Counted from the first letter of the stretch, positions 19,637 to 29,415 are shown. The stretch: DNA of 53,504 bases from Tidjanibacter sp. (GCA_017466345.1 JAFTUI010000021.1:1-53504), one strand, 5' to 3'. Translations and numbers: made by a program. The notes: generated from the letters alone by a model not told the origin.

Positions 19637-19982
19637 GAATTGAGAATTGAGAATTGAGAGTTGAGAGTTGATTTTTGTAAGGACATTAAGGGCGTTAAGG
19701 ACTTTAAGGTCTTTAAACTCCCATAAGCCCTATAAGCCCTATAAGCCTTATAATCCTTAGGACTATTGACATCACCCCCCTTAAAGAACAAATAACGAGA
19801 TGGATGCAAGGCAGGGGCGTAACACCCCTTTTGTGCTGGTGGTTCTATGCAAGTAAAAATCGCCAAGAGTGGAGATATTTTTGTGCCAAAAGAAGGAGCG
19901 GGCTCCGAAGTTTACTTAATCGTAAATGAGGAGTCCGCTCTCTGAATTTTGGTGCAAAAATAGCCCTCTATTGGCGATTTTT
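19637..19982 (+). repeat. Composite intergenic repeat, copy F (outer stem reaches into mscL)
   Basis: This is a convergent gap with no gene. AATTGAG 7-mers lie at 19637-19670, TTAAGGACA-type 9-mers at 19680-19716, then CCTATAAGC 9-mers ending TTAGGACTATTGAC. A sub-hairpin AGGGGCGTAACACCCC sits near 19813-19828. The palindrome has outer stem 19856-19872 with 19965-19982, middle stem ATTTTTGTGCC (19877-19887) with GGTGCAAAAAT (19951-19961), and inner stem GAGCGGGCTCC (19896-19906) with GGAGTCCGCTC (19930-19940), with one G-U. The right outer arm covers the last mscL codons and stop. Confidence 0.85.
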
Positions 19983-20405
19983 TAAGAGGTCGCGGATCTC
20001 GGTGAGGAGAACCTCCTCTTTGGTAGGCTCTGGTTCGGGCTCGGGAGCAGGTGCAGGTGCGGGAGCAGCGGCAGCCTCCTCAGCCTCTTTCTTCTTGGTG
20101 AGTTCCGAAAGGCGGTTGATGCCTTTAATGAGGAAGAAGATGGAGAGTGCTACGATGAGGAAATCGAATACCTGCTGCAAAAATGCACCATATTTCCACA
20201 TCACAGGCTCTACCTCAGTACCAAGGTTGAGTGCAAGGTCGGTAAAATTAACTTTACCGATGAGCATACCCAGAGGGGGCATAATGACGTCATTAACAAG
20301 CGAGGTAACGATTTTACCAAATGCGCCACCGATGATAACACCGACTGCCATATCTACGACATTACCTTTGAGCGCAAATTTCTTAAATTCGGACAAAAAC
20401 GACAT
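19968..20405 (-). CDS. mscL: Large-conductance mechanosensitive channel MscL
   Basis: This pentameric inner-membrane channel releases solutes on osmotic downshock. The 145 residues start [33 protein letters not shown], the amphipathic helix and pore-lining first membrane helix. The second helix follows ([18 protein letters not shown]), then a Pro/Ala/Glu linker ([17 protein letters not shown]) and a C-terminal helix. The final codons (KNRQ and stop) form half of the outer stem of palindrome F. Confidence 0.96.
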   Translation of the reverse strand: MSFLSEFKKFALKGNVVDMAVGVIIGGAFGKIVTSLVNDVIMPPLGMLIGKVNFTDLALNLGTEVEPVMWKYGAFLQQVFDFLIVALSIFFLIKGINRLSELTKKKEAEEAAAAPAPAPAPEPEPEPTKEEVLLTEIRDLLKNRQ

Positions 20406-20450
20406 AGTTCTGTAAGTTTAATGAGTTAGTGTAAAAAAACTTTGTTAGCG

Positions 20451-20499
20451 CAAATATACGAATATATTTTGCAAAATGTCAATAAAAGTTCTAACTTTA
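20451..20499. promoter_or_regulatory. Divergent promoters for mscL and the aminotransferase gene
   Basis: On the minus strand TATATTTG (20458-20451) lies 45 bases upstream of mscL. On the plus strand TTTG (20468-20471), 20 bases, then TAACTTTA (20492-20499) gives a near-consensus promoter for the aminotransferase gene that starts at 20558. Confidence 0.55.
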
Positions 20500-20557
20500 C
20501 ACTCGCACACACAAAGTGTGCAGACAAAAGAAGAGTAACACTAACACATTTGGTGCA

Positions 20558-21766
20558 ATGTTGAAAATTTCGGCAAAGAGCCACACGCTCCCCATCTCGC
20601 CCATCCGCAGGCTTGTGCCGCTGGCAGAGGCTGCCGCAGCAAGGGGTACTCACATCTACAAACTCAACATCGGACAGCCCGACATCCTCTCGCCCGAGGA
20701 GGCTGTAAGAGCGGTGCAGGGTATCAGCGACCAGATATATCCCTACTCCCACTCGGCAGGATTGTTGTCATATCGCAAAAAACTCGTGGAGTACTACGCC
20801 AAGAACGGCATAGACCTCTCGATAGACGATATTATTGTGACGCTCGGAGGTACGGAGGCGGCACAGATGGCTATGCTCATTTGCGCCAACCCCGGCGAGG
20901 AGATTTTGGTCCCTGAGCCGTTCTATGCCAACTACAACACCTTCGCTGCGAGTTACGACACCATACTTGTGCCCGTGCCGAGCAGTATAGAGAACGACTT
21001 TGCGCTCCCCTCACGCGAGGAGTTCCTAAAACGCATCACCCCTCGCACACGCGCCATACTTATATGTAACCCCAACAACCCTACGGGACACCTCTACACT
21101 CGCGAAGAGATGGAGATGCTTGCCGATATGGCTGCACACTACAACCTCTATCTGATAAGTGATGAGGTCTATCGTGAGTTCTGCTACGATGGCACCAAGC
21201 AGGTGTCGGCACTCTCGCTGAAAGGCATTGACGACAATGTGGTGGTTATTGACTCCGTATCGAAACGATATAGTATGTGTGGTGTGAGGCTCGGCAACAT
21301 CGTCAGCCGCAATAAGGAGGTTATGGCTGCCGCACTGAAACTCGCACAGGCACGCCTATCGCCACCCTACTTGGCACAGATTGCCGCCTCGGCAGCGATG
21401 GATGCCCCACAGAAGTACTACGATGATGTAGTGGCAGAGTACACCGCAAGGCGCGACTGCTTGGTTGAGGAACTCAATAAGATACCTGGTGTCTACTCGC
21501 CCAAGCCTCAGGGTGCATTCTACACTATGGCTCGCTTCCCCGTAGATGACTGCCATAAGTTCGCCTGCTGGCTGCTGACGGACTTTTCGTATAAGGGTGC
21601 TACGGTGCAACTCGCCCCTGCGAGCGGATTCTACGCCACCAAGGGCAAGGGCACACAGGAGGCACGCATCGCCTACGTTCTGTGCAAGGAGGACTTGCTT
21701 GCAGCGTGCGAGATTCTGCGCGAGGCACTGAAAGTCTACCCGGGAAGGATTGAGCAATCAGAGTAA
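20558..21766 (+). CDS. PLP-dependent class I/II aminotransferase
   Basis: The 402 residues have the fold-type I layout: SHTLPISPIRRL near the start, NIGQPDI substrate loop, the NPNNPTG motif, SDEVYREFCYDG with the PLP-contacting Asp and Tyr, and the Schiff-base lysine in DSVSKRYSMCGVRLG. The family includes aspartate, alanine and aromatic aminotransferases, and the sequence does not let me pick the substrate. I start at the ATG at 20558 (MLKISAKS). An upstream in-frame start at 20516 lies too near the promoter. The phosphatase gene follows after 27 bases. Confidence 0.88.
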   Translation: MLKISAKSHTLPISPIRRLVPLAEAAAARGTHIYKLNIGQPDILSPEEAVRAVQGISDQIYPYSHSAGLLSYRKKLVEYYAKNGIDLSIDDIIVTLGGTEAAQMAMLICANPGEEILVPEPFYANYNTFAASYDTILVPVPSSIENDFALPSREEFLKRITPRTRAILICNPNNPTGHLYTREEMEMLADMAAHYNLYLISDEVYREFCYDGTKQVSALSLKGIDDNVVVIDSVSKRYSMCGVRLGNIVSRNKEVMAAALKLAQARLSPPYLAQIAASAAMDAPQKYYDDVVAEYTARRDCLVEELNKIPGVYSPKPQGAFYTMARFPVDDCHKFACWLLTDFSYKGATVQLAPASGFYATKGKGTQEARIAYVLCKEDLLAACEILREALKVYPGRIEQSE

Positions 21767-21793
21767 CACTCTCCTTTCGCAAACCAAATAGAG

Positions 21794-22267
21794 ATGAAAA
21801 AGATACTTTTTGTCTGCCTCGGCAATATATGCCGCTCCTCGGCGGCGGATGAGATAATGCGCCAGCAGGTGCTCTCGGCAGGACTTGGCGCTGAGTTCGA
21901 GATTGACTCGGCAGGCACCTATGGCGGTCACGCAGGCGATCTGCCCGACCCCCGAATGAGGGCTGCGGGCAAGAGGCGAGGCTACAATTTCACACACCGT
22001 AGTCGCAAGGTGCGCTCGGAGGATTTTGAACGCTTCGACCTGCTGCTGGCTATGGACGACTCGGTCTATGAGTCACTCAGCCGCCTTGCGCCAACCGTAG
22101 ATTCGCTCCAAAAGTTGGAACGTATGGCGGACTACATACCCCGCCACTTCGGCTATGACTACGTTCCCGACCCCTACTACGAGGGAGCCGAAGGCTTTGA
22201 ACTCGTTCTGGATATGCTCGAAGAGGGATGCAGGGAACTGCTTGAAGAGTTGAGAATTGAGAATTGA
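21794..22267 (+). CDS. Low-molecular-weight protein-tyrosine phosphatase
   Basis: The 157 residues carry the catalytic P-loop CLGNICRS (Cys8, Arg14) and the general-acid Asp126 in VPDPYYEG, so the enzyme should be active. The residue after CxxxxxRS is Ser rather than the common Pro. Such phosphatases often reset tyrosine kinases in capsule synthesis; a Wzc-like kinase lies about 8 kb away, but a link is only inferred. The last residues (LRIEN) are encoded by AATTGAG repeats, so the stop codon is repeat-derived. It probably shares a transcript with the aminotransferase. Confidence 0.92.
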   Translation: MKKILFVCLGNICRSSAADEIMRQQVLSAGLGAEFEIDSAGTYGGHAGDLPDPRMRAAGKRRGYNFTHRSRKVRSEDFERFDLLLAMDDSVYESLSRLAPTVDSLQKLERMADYIPRHFGYDYVPDPYYEGAEGFELVLDMLEEGCRELLEELRIEN

Positions 22268-22635
22268 GAAAATCGCGAGTAAGCGAGAGTTGAGTTTTTC
22301 TTGTAAAGACATTAAGGTCCTTAAACTCCTATAAGCCCTATAAGCCCTATAAGCCTTATATGTCCTATATGCCCTATATGCCTTATATGCCTTAGGACTA
22401 TTGACGTTAGACGTTAGACGTTAGACAAAAACGATTTTTGCGGAGGAAATTTTGTGCCAAACAAGAAGGCGGGGGCGTAACGCCCCTTTTGTGCTGGGAT
22501 TCCTTCCGACCGAAAAATGCATATAGGTTAGCGTATTTTAGACGCACAAGAAAATCCCCTCCGCAGTTTACACGAGGTAAATGAGGAGGGGATTTATCGC
22601 AGTGCAACGCCAAAGACGCCGCCTATTTGGAATTT
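22268..22635 (+). repeat. Composite intergenic repeat, copy G (type-2 palindrome nested in a type-1 left half)
   Basis: No gene is seen in this convergent gap. 9-mers (TTAAGGTCC, CCTATAAGC, CCTATATGC) run to 22390 and GACGTTAG 8-mers to 22426. The left arm AAAAACGATTTTTGCGG (22428-22444) and ATTTTGTGCC are followed by the sub-hairpin GGGGCGTAACGCCCC instead of the usual centre. A second palindrome then starts at about 22513, with inner stem AAATCCCCTCC (22552-22562) and GGAGGGGATTT (22585-22595) around CCGCAGTTTAC, ACGA, GGTAAATGAGGA. It ends at the gap stop codon. Confidence 0.8.
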
Positions 22636-23655
<1,020 letters not shown>

Positions 23656-23698
23656 TTAATTAAAGTGTTGTTATATTGTTGTTAATCATTTCACACCA

Positions 23699-23729
23699 CA
23701 AAAGTATAAACTTCCTCTCATTTACCAAA
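23699..23729 (-). promoter_or_regulatory. gap promoter
   Basis: Reading the minus strand, TTTG (23729-23726), 19 bases, then TACTTTTG (23706-23699) match the Bacteroidota sigma-factor consensus TTTG-N19-TAnnTTTG. The -7 element is 52 bases before the gap start codon. Confidence 0.75.
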
Positions 23730-23782
23730 AGAATTATTAAATTTTTTTAGTAAATCGCCCAAAAGTAACGTAAACTTAACGT

Positions 23783-23880
23783 GAGAATTGAGGCAAATGC
23801 GATTAAGCGAGGGCAGAGGCTGCTTGCAGACTATGCCGAGCGAGAGCATTTTAGAGCAGCCGAAGGCTGGTCAATTGAGA
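23783..23880 (+). repeat. 85-bp intergenic repeat, forward copy
   Basis: The block starts GAGGCAAATGCGATTAAGCG and ends GAGCAGCCGAAGGCTGG, flanked by AATTGAG units. The same block occurs at 6644-6722 (+), 24384-24465 (-) and twice at 53319-53487 (-). Internal dyads AGGCTGCT/AGCAGCC and AGCC/GGCT suggest a folded structure. Confidence 0.85.
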
Positions 23881-23884
23881 GTTG

Positions 23885-23919
23885 ATAATTATGGTGCGCT
23901 TTTGGCGCACCATAATTAT
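23885..23919. terminator. Hairpin downstream of the DUF4834 gene
   Basis: A perfect 15-bp inverted repeat, ATAATTATGGTGCGC (23885-23899) with GCGCACCATAATTAT (23905-23919), has a 5-base loop. It sits 8 bases beyond the DUF4834 stop on the minus strand. The plus side is followed by CCTTTTT. It is likely a terminator, and shares the GGTGC core of the larger palindromes. Confidence 0.6.
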
Positions 23920-23926
23920 ACCTTTT

Positions 23927-24277
23927 TCAATTTTCTTTGAAGTCAACATACTCGCCCACGTCATCGCTCACGCGTTTTTTGGGCTGTGCGGTGGTTTTTA
24001 CCCTCACCTTGCCCTCTTCGGGATTGCGGGGGCGCGAGGTGTTCTGGTAGCCGCCAAAGTTCCAAGTGTAGCCCCTGAACTCCTCGCCACGCTCGGATGC
24101 TTCGCGTTGTGCGCGGCGCACCCTATGGCGGAAGATGAGCGAGCCAATAAGAGCCACCATAATCAGGAAGCCCACAATGCCAAAGATAAAACTAAAAATA
24201 TCGCCGAGCGAGATGGCGCCCGTCAGCAACAAAAAGAGTACGATAATCCATACCCAAGTCCAAGTTTCGCTTCTCAT
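23927..24277 (-). CDS. DUF4834 family membrane protein
   Basis: The 116 residues have two hydrophobic segments (TWVWIIVLFLLLTGAI and IFSFIFGIVGFLIMVALIGSLIF), then a basic patch (RHRVRRAQREA) and a soluble tail. The tail ends with the family-typical VRVKTTAQPKKRVSDDVGEY, then VDFKEN. DUF4834 proteins are small Bacteroidota membrane proteins of unknown function. It is flanked by repeats on both sides, and I found no promoter element in the short upstream gap. Confidence 0.75.
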   Translation of the reverse strand: MRSETWTWVWIIVLFLLLTGAISLGDIFSFIFGIVGFLIMVALIGSLIFRHRVRRAQREASERGEEFRGYTWNFGGYQNTSRPRNPEEGKVRVKTTAQPKKRVSDDVGEYVDFKEN

Positions 24278-24495
24278 ATTTATTTGGTTTTTGTCTAACG
24301 TCTAACGTCAATAGTCCTAAGGTTAATGAGAGAAATGGGAGATATGGGAGAAATGGGATTGTTTTACTCTCAATTCTCAATTGACCAGCCTTCGGCTGCT
24401 CTAAAATGCTCCCGCTCGGCATAGTCTGCAAGCAGCCTCTGCTCTCGCTTAATCGCATTTGCCTCAATTCTCAACTCTCAATTCTCAATTCTCAA
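24278..24495 (-). repeat. Reverse-oriented repeat block (GACGTTAG, GGGAGATAT, AATTGAG arrays and 85-bp repeat)
   Basis: Read on the minus strand the order is AATTGAG units, the 85-bp repeat (24465-24384), AATTGAG units, ATCTCCCAT-type 9-mers, then TTAGGACTATTGACGTTAG and one more 8-mer ending at the DUF4834 start. This is the same module order as elsewhere but in reverse polarity, and it lacks the large palindrome. Confidence 0.8.
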
Positions 24496-26673
24496 TTACT
24501 TATTCACTCTGTATGCTCGTTTTACACCATCGAGCCTTTGGATGGCGTAGGTAACCATATCGGCAACGCTCGAAGAAGGCACCTCTACGTTTATGGTGCC
24601 GCCCAGCTGGTTATCCCTCATTGGCGCAAGTGCTATCGAGCGGATGCTGATACCGAGCGCACCTACGGTTTCGGTTATCTGGTTGAGCAATCCGCCCCTA
24701 TCATCCGCCACAACCCTTATGGAAGCTATGAAGCGACCTTTACTCTGCTCGCCCTTCCAGCGTGCGGCAATGATGCGATAGGGGTATTGCTCGTGGAGCC
24801 TTCGTGCATTGGGGCAGTCGGTGCGGTGTATTGTCACACCCTTAGTGATGGTCGTAAAGCCAAAGACCTCATCGCCAAAGATGGGGTTGCAGCAACGTGC
24901 CGTATGCCACTCCAAGCCGTGAACCTCATCGCCCAACACCAACTCCTCGGAGGAACGACTCTCCTCTTTGGGCTGCGAGATAGGCTTGATGGTTGTGGGT
25001 GCTTGTGGGGCTTCCTCGCCAGACAAATGGCGCGAGATAATCTCCTTAACCTCAACCATATCGACCTTCTCGTCCACAATGCGTCCGTAGAACTCCATAC
25101 CTGTGCGCACCTTGTAGTGCTTGCACAGCACAGCCACAGCATCGTCTATGGAGATGGTGAGTTTCCAATTTTTGAGTTTGCGCTCCAACTCCTCACGTCC
25201 CAAACGTGCAAGTTTGCTCTCCTCCTCCCTGAGGTATGCCTTAATGCGGCTGCGGGCTTTGCTCGTAACGACCACACTGAGCCAATCCGACTTGGGCTTT
25301 TGGTTCTTGGAGGTGAGGATTGTCACGATGTCGCCATTTTTCAGTGGCTCCTTGATAGATACATTCCTATCGCCAATTTTTGCGCCCACACACCCTGCAC
25401 CCACCGAGGTGTGAATGTCGAAGGCGAAGTCCAAGACAGTTGCACCCTCAGGCAACTTGCGGATGTCGCCTTTGGGCGTGAAGACAAAGACCTCGCGATT
25501 GGTTGCGTAGGCGTCCAAGCGGTTGCAGAGTCCCGACTTGTCGTCACTCTCCTCCATAATCTCACGCAATCGTGCAAGCCACTCCTCGTGCGATATGGAG
25601 CCGCCACCCACGCCCTTGTAGCGCCAATGGGCAGCAATACCCCTCTCGGCAACCTCGTCCATACGCTCGGTGCGAATCTGTATCTCCACCCACTCGCCAA
25701 ACGCCGACACTGTGGCGTGGAGCGACTCGTAGCCGTTGCTCTTGGGGATGGATATCCAGTCCCTCATTCGGTTGGGATTTGGGGTATAGAAGTCGGTAAC
25801 TATCGAATAGACGTTCCAACAGAGCATCTTTTCTTGCTCTCTCTCGCACTCTATAATTATACGGATGGCGAAGATGTCAAAGACCTCCTCGAAGGGCACC
25901 TTCTGTTTCTGCATCTTGCGCCAGATGGAGTAGACACTCTTAGTGCGGCTTTTCAGATGGTAGCGTATGCCGCTCTCCTTCATCTTTTTCTCGATGGGAG
26001 CCAGCGTGTCAGCAATCAGAGCCTCCCTACGCTCGGCACTCTCGGCAAGTTTCTGCTTTATCTCGGCATACGCCTTCGGCTCGATGTGTGCGAAGGAGAT
26101 CTCTTCGAGTTCGCTCTTGATGTTGTAGAGTCCGAGTTTGTGGGCAATCTGCGCATAGAGGTTCATACTCTCCCACGACTTGCGCATCTGCTTGTCGGCG
26201 GGGAAGATGTCGATGTTACGCATAACCTCCAAGCGGTCTGCCAATTTGAGCAGTATAACCCTCGGGTCTGCCGAATAGGAGATTATAAGGTCACGGAAAT
26301 CGTCTATTTGGTCCTTGTCGGTCTTGGTGCGGATGCTCGAAATGTCGTTCATACCGAGTATGATACCCACAGGAGCCTCTCCAAAGAGAGTGTTTATCTC
26401 TGCCAGCGACACCAACTCCATACGGGCGGCATCGTGCAGCAGGGCAGCCACCACAGAGTTCCTGCCCAAGCCTATCTCGCACGCCACAATACGCGCAGTG
26501 GCTATGGAGTGTTCGACCAACGGTGCGCCATTGTAGCGCACCCTACCTTCGAGTGCCTCCGTAGCCATACCGAGCGCACGCTCAATAAGACCTACGCTGT
26601 GCTCGCTAAACTGCGAAGCACAAACTTCCAAAAAATCGCAACAACTATTCAATTCCCAATTCTCAATTCTCAA
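24496..26673 (-). CDS. rel: RelA/SpoT family (p)ppGpp synthetase
   Basis: This stringent-response enzyme has the full long-RSH layout in about 725 residues: HD domain, synthetase domain (YSIWRKMQ, FDIFAIRI, IPKSNGYESLHATV, EIQIRTERMDEVAERGIAAH), TGS domain (EVFVFTPKGDIRKLPEGATV) and a C-terminal ACT domain. The HD motif is LLHDAARMEL, without the ED pair that follows HD in active hydrolases, so it may be a synthetase-biased RelA-like member. The start is uncertain. The frame opens at a TTG at 26673 inside AATTGAG repeats only 7 bases after the M13 stop; the first ATG (26568) would cut into the first HD helix. Confidence 0.88.
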   Translation of the reverse strand: MRIENWELNSCCDFLEVCASQFSEHSVGLIERALGMATEALEGRVRYNGAPLVEHSIATARIVACEIGLGRNSVVAALLHDAARMELVSLAEINTLFGEAPVGIILGMNDISSIRTKTDKDQIDDFRDLIISYSADPRVILLKLADRLEVMRNIDIFPADKQMRKSWESMNLYAQIAHKLGLYNIKSELEEISFAHIEPKAYAEIKQKLAESAERREALIADTLAPIEKKMKESGIRYHLKSRTKSVYSIWRKMQKQKVPFEEVFDIFAIRIIIECEREQEKMLCWNVYSIVTDFYTPNPNRMRDWISIPKSNGYESLHATVSAFGEWVEIQIRTERMDEVAERGIAAHWRYKGVGGGSISHEEWLARLREIMEESDDKSGLCNRLDAYATNREVFVFTPKGDIRKLPEGATVLDFAFDIHTSVGAGCVGAKIGDRNVSIKEPLKNGDIVTILTSKNQKPKSDWLSVVVTSKARSRIKAYLREEESKLARLGREELERKLKNWKLTISIDDAVAVLCKHYKVRTGMEFYGRIVDEKVDMVEVKEIISRHLSGEEAPQAPTTIKPISQPKEESRSSEELVLGDEVHGLEWHTARCCNPIFGDEVFGFTTITKGVTIHRTDCPNARRLHEQYPYRIIAARWKGEQSKGRFIASIRVVADDRGGLLNQITETVGALGISIRSIALAPMRDNQLGGTINVEVPSSSVADMVTYAIQRLDGVKRAYRVNK

Positions 26674-26680
26674 TTTTCAA

Positions 26681-28696
26681 TTACCAAATAATAACTCTCT
26701 CTTCGAGCGAGCGGTACATTGCGCCATCGGTGATGCCGAATGCCTCGTACCAATCGTCTATGTTGGGCAGGGTACCGTTTACTCTCCACTTGCCGAGCGA
26801 GTGGGGGTCGGTCTTGGTGAGGCGGATAATCTCCTGCTCGCGGATGTTCTGTGCCCACAGAGTGGCGTAGGCGATGTAGAAACGCTGCTCGGCAGTGAAG
26901 CCGTCAATAGGCTCGGGTTTCTGCTCGCCCCACGAATCCCTCAGTGCGGTCATTGCTACCCTCAGACCTCCCTGGTCGGCAATGTTCTCGCCCAGAGTGA
27001 ACTGACCATTGGCGTGCAGCCCCTCTTTGTTTACCTCAATGGCATCGAACTGAGCCACAAGAACTTGTGCCCTCTTATCGAAAGCCTCGGCATCCTCCTT
27101 AGTCCACCAATCGTTCAGGTTTCCGTTCTTGTCGTATTGGCGTCCCTGGTCATCGAAACCGTGTGTCATCTCGTGACCAATAACCACGCCAATTGCGCCA
27201 TAATTCACAGCATCATCCGCATCGGGATTGAAGAATGGAGGTTGCAGAATTGCTGCGGGGAAGCAAATCTCGTTGGTCGTGGGGTTGTAGTATGCGTTCA
27301 CAGTCTGTGGACTCATAAGCCACTTAGCCTTATCTACGGGTTTGCCGAGATCGGCAAAGTTGTCGGCAGTATGCCAAGCACTCAGCGAGCGGATGTTTTC
27401 GAGATAACTCTTCGAGGGGTCTATGCTGAGTGTTTCGTAACTCTCCCAAGTGTCGGGATAGCCAATTTTCACTGTAAAGGAGGCGAGCTTTTCGTGTGCC
27501 TTCACCTTTGTTTCATCGCTCATCCAATCCAAAGCCTCGATGTGTTTGCCAAGAGCCGTTTGGAGGTTGGCGACCATCGAGAGCATTCGCTCCTTGTACT
27601 CTGCGGGGAAGAATTTTTCGACATATTTCTTACCCACTGCCTCCGAGAGGTTTCCGTCTGCTACCGAGAGGGCGCGTTTCCAACGAGGACGCTGCTGCTC
27701 GCTGCCCGAGAGTGTGCGACCATAGTACTCAAAGGCGGTGGCGGTAAAGTCGTCCGAGAGATAGGAAGCCGCACTGCGCACCTCGTGGAAGAGCAAATAA
27801 TCTTTAATCGTCCTTAGATCCTCTTTGCCGATGATTTGGTTGGCCCTTTTGAGTGCAGGACGCTGGCTCACAACAAGTTCTTCGGGCATCTCGAAGCCCA
27901 CAGCCTCGGCATAGGCATCCCAATCAATGTTCCTAAATTCGCGGCGAAGAGCCTTCGAGGAGAGTTTGTTGTAGTTCTTCTGGGGGTTACGCCTCTCCAC
28001 ATTCGTAAAGTGAGCCTCGGCAAGCGAGCGCTCAATCTTCTCTACGGAGGCGGCTATCCTCTGGCACTCCTCTGCCGAGTAGCCAGCAAGTGCCATAGCA
28101 TTCTTAATATATGTGGTGTATGCCTCGCGGATGGGGGCAGCACTCTCGTCAAAGTAGTAATCACGGTTGCCAATACCTATGCCAGACTGACCGATGTAGA
28201 GTACATTGGTGGAGGTGTTCTTCTCGTCAGCACCCACACCACTCGCAAAAAACACATTTGCACTCGTGCGATGGATGGAGCCGATGAGTGCGCTCAACTC
28301 GCCACGCTCTTCGAGGGCCTCAATCCTTGCCAATGCCCCCTTCAAGGGCTCGGCACCCTCGGCATTGAGCCTTACGCTATCCAAGCCTAAGCGGTATAGG
28401 TCGCCAAGTTTCTGCTCCACGGAGCCTTGCTCGGCAGTACTCTTTTCAATCTCATCGAAGAGCTCTTTTACCCTCAGTTCGTTGCTCTGGCGGAGCATAT
28501 CGAAAGCACCGAAGCGCGAATACTCGGCAGTCAGCGGATTGTTACGCTGCCAGCCCGCCGTGAAGTGCTCATAGAAATCCTCGTTCAGAGCGTAACTCTC
28601 ATCGAAGTTTTCGGGGTTGAGTGCAGGAGTTTTCTTTTCGCCACAGCATCCTGCAAGAGCCGCAGCTGTAAAGAGAATAATCATTGTTTGTTTCAT
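26681..28696 (-). CDS. M13 family (neprilysin-like) metallopeptidase lipoprotein
   Basis: The 671-residue secreted zinc peptidase begins MKQTMIILFTAAALAGCCGE, a signal peptide with lipobox LAGC, so it should be lipid-anchored in the envelope. The zinc site is VIGHEMTHGFDDQG with the downstream glutamate in GENIADQGGLRVA, and the conserved NAYYNPTTNEICFPAAILQPP is intact. It ends RVIIW. I chose the ATG at 28696, since the open frame to 28744 precedes the signal peptide and overlaps the promoter. Rel follows within 8 bases, perhaps on the same transcript. Confidence 0.93.
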   Translation of the reverse strand: MKQTMIILFTAAALAGCCGEKKTPALNPENFDESYALNEDFYEHFTAGWQRNNPLTAEYSRFGAFDMLRQSNELRVKELFDEIEKSTAEQGSVEQKLGDLYRLGLDSVRLNAEGAEPLKGALARIEALEERGELSALIGSIHRTSANVFFASGVGADEKNTSTNVLYIGQSGIGIGNRDYYFDESAAPIREAYTTYIKNAMALAGYSAEECQRIAASVEKIERSLAEAHFTNVERRNPQKNYNKLSSKALRREFRNIDWDAYAEAVGFEMPEELVVSQRPALKRANQIIGKEDLRTIKDYLLFHEVRSAASYLSDDFTATAFEYYGRTLSGSEQQRPRWKRALSVADGNLSEAVGKKYVEKFFPAEYKERMLSMVANLQTALGKHIEALDWMSDETKVKAHEKLASFTVKIGYPDTWESYETLSIDPSKSYLENIRSLSAWHTADNFADLGKPVDKAKWLMSPQTVNAYYNPTTNEICFPAAILQPPFFNPDADDAVNYGAIGVVIGHEMTHGFDDQGRQYDKNGNLNDWWTKEDAEAFDKRAQVLVAQFDAIEVNKEGLHANGQFTLGENIADQGGLRVAMTALRDSWGEQKPEPIDGFTAEQRFYIAYATLWAQNIREQEIIRLTKTDPHSLGKWRVNGTLPNIDDWYEAFGITDGAMYRSLEERVIIW

Positions 28697-28746
28697 ATTT
28701 CTATAATTTTGAACGTATTTTTCGGCAAAAAAGTCTTTAAGCATTG

Positions 28747-28773
28747 CAAAGATAAACTTTTTTTGTATATTTG
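28747..28773. promoter_or_regulatory. Divergent promoters for the M13 peptidase and the barrel gene
   Basis: TATCTTTG on the minus strand (28754-28747) and TATATTTG on the plus strand (28766-28773) sit back to back with 11 bases between. They serve the M13 gene (start 28696) and the outer-membrane barrel (start 28816). The -33 TTTG elements are not clear. Confidence 0.6.
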
Positions 28774-28815
28774 TATTAAGTGCAATGTTTCTAACCCCAA
28801 ATAAATTGATGAGCT

Positions 28816-29415
28816 ATGAAACGATTTTTTACTATTTTGATGATTGCAGCGCTGACGCTCGGAGCATCGCAGCCACTTATGGCACAAGAGCGTGGCGAAT
28901 GGAGTATCAAAGGAGGTATTGGTTGGTACTCCATACCCGATTTGGTAGGAGCACTGATGGTAGGACTCGGCTCCATTGACACTACCGAAGGAACTACCTC
29001 TGACTCATTTGTCCCACTTCTCAATCCCAACGTGGAGGTTCACTATGGAATTAACGATTGGCTCTCGCTGGGCGGCTCACTGACGGTCGGCTATGCAAGT
29101 GCCAAATCGACATTCGATGATACGGGCGTACTCAACAGAAGCATAAGAGCCATCTACCCCACCCTCTGTTTTAGCATCCAAACGCGCTACTTTTCCTCGG
29201 GCAAATTTTCGATGTATGGCTCGTGGGGAGCAGGTGCAATGATGCTCATCGGCAACCAAGTAACAGAGGACTCCACCAACAATCAATTTGGCATCGCCCC
29301 TATGGGTAATGTCTATCCGCTGTGCTTCTCCTATGGCGGTGATATTGGAGGATTTTTAGAGGCTGGTTGGGGCGCAAAAGGTCTTGTAAACATTGGTATC
29401 TATCGCAACTTCTAA
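28816..29415 (+). CDS. Small outer-membrane beta-barrel protein
   Basis: The 199 residues begin with a signal peptide (MKRFFTILMIAALTLGASQP then LMA, cleavage before QERG). The mature protein has short alternating strands (VEVHYGINDWLSLGGSLTVGYA; KFSMYGSWGAGAMMLIG) and a C-terminal aromatic residue (YRNF), typical of an 8-stranded outer-membrane barrel such as the OmpA-like/porin-like families of Bacteroidota. Function is unknown. The TSCPD gene starts 6 bases downstream, so they are likely co-transcribed. Confidence 0.65.
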   Translation: MKRFFTILMIAALTLGASQPLMAQERGEWSIKGGIGWYSIPDLVGALMVGLGSIDTTEGTTSDSFVPLLNPNVEVHYGINDWLSLGGSLTVGYASAKSTFDDTGVLNRSIRAIYPTLCFSIQTRYFSSGKFSMYGSWGAGAMMLIGNQVTEDSTNNQFGIAPMGNVYPLCFSYGGDIGGFLEAGWGAKGLVNIGIYRNF

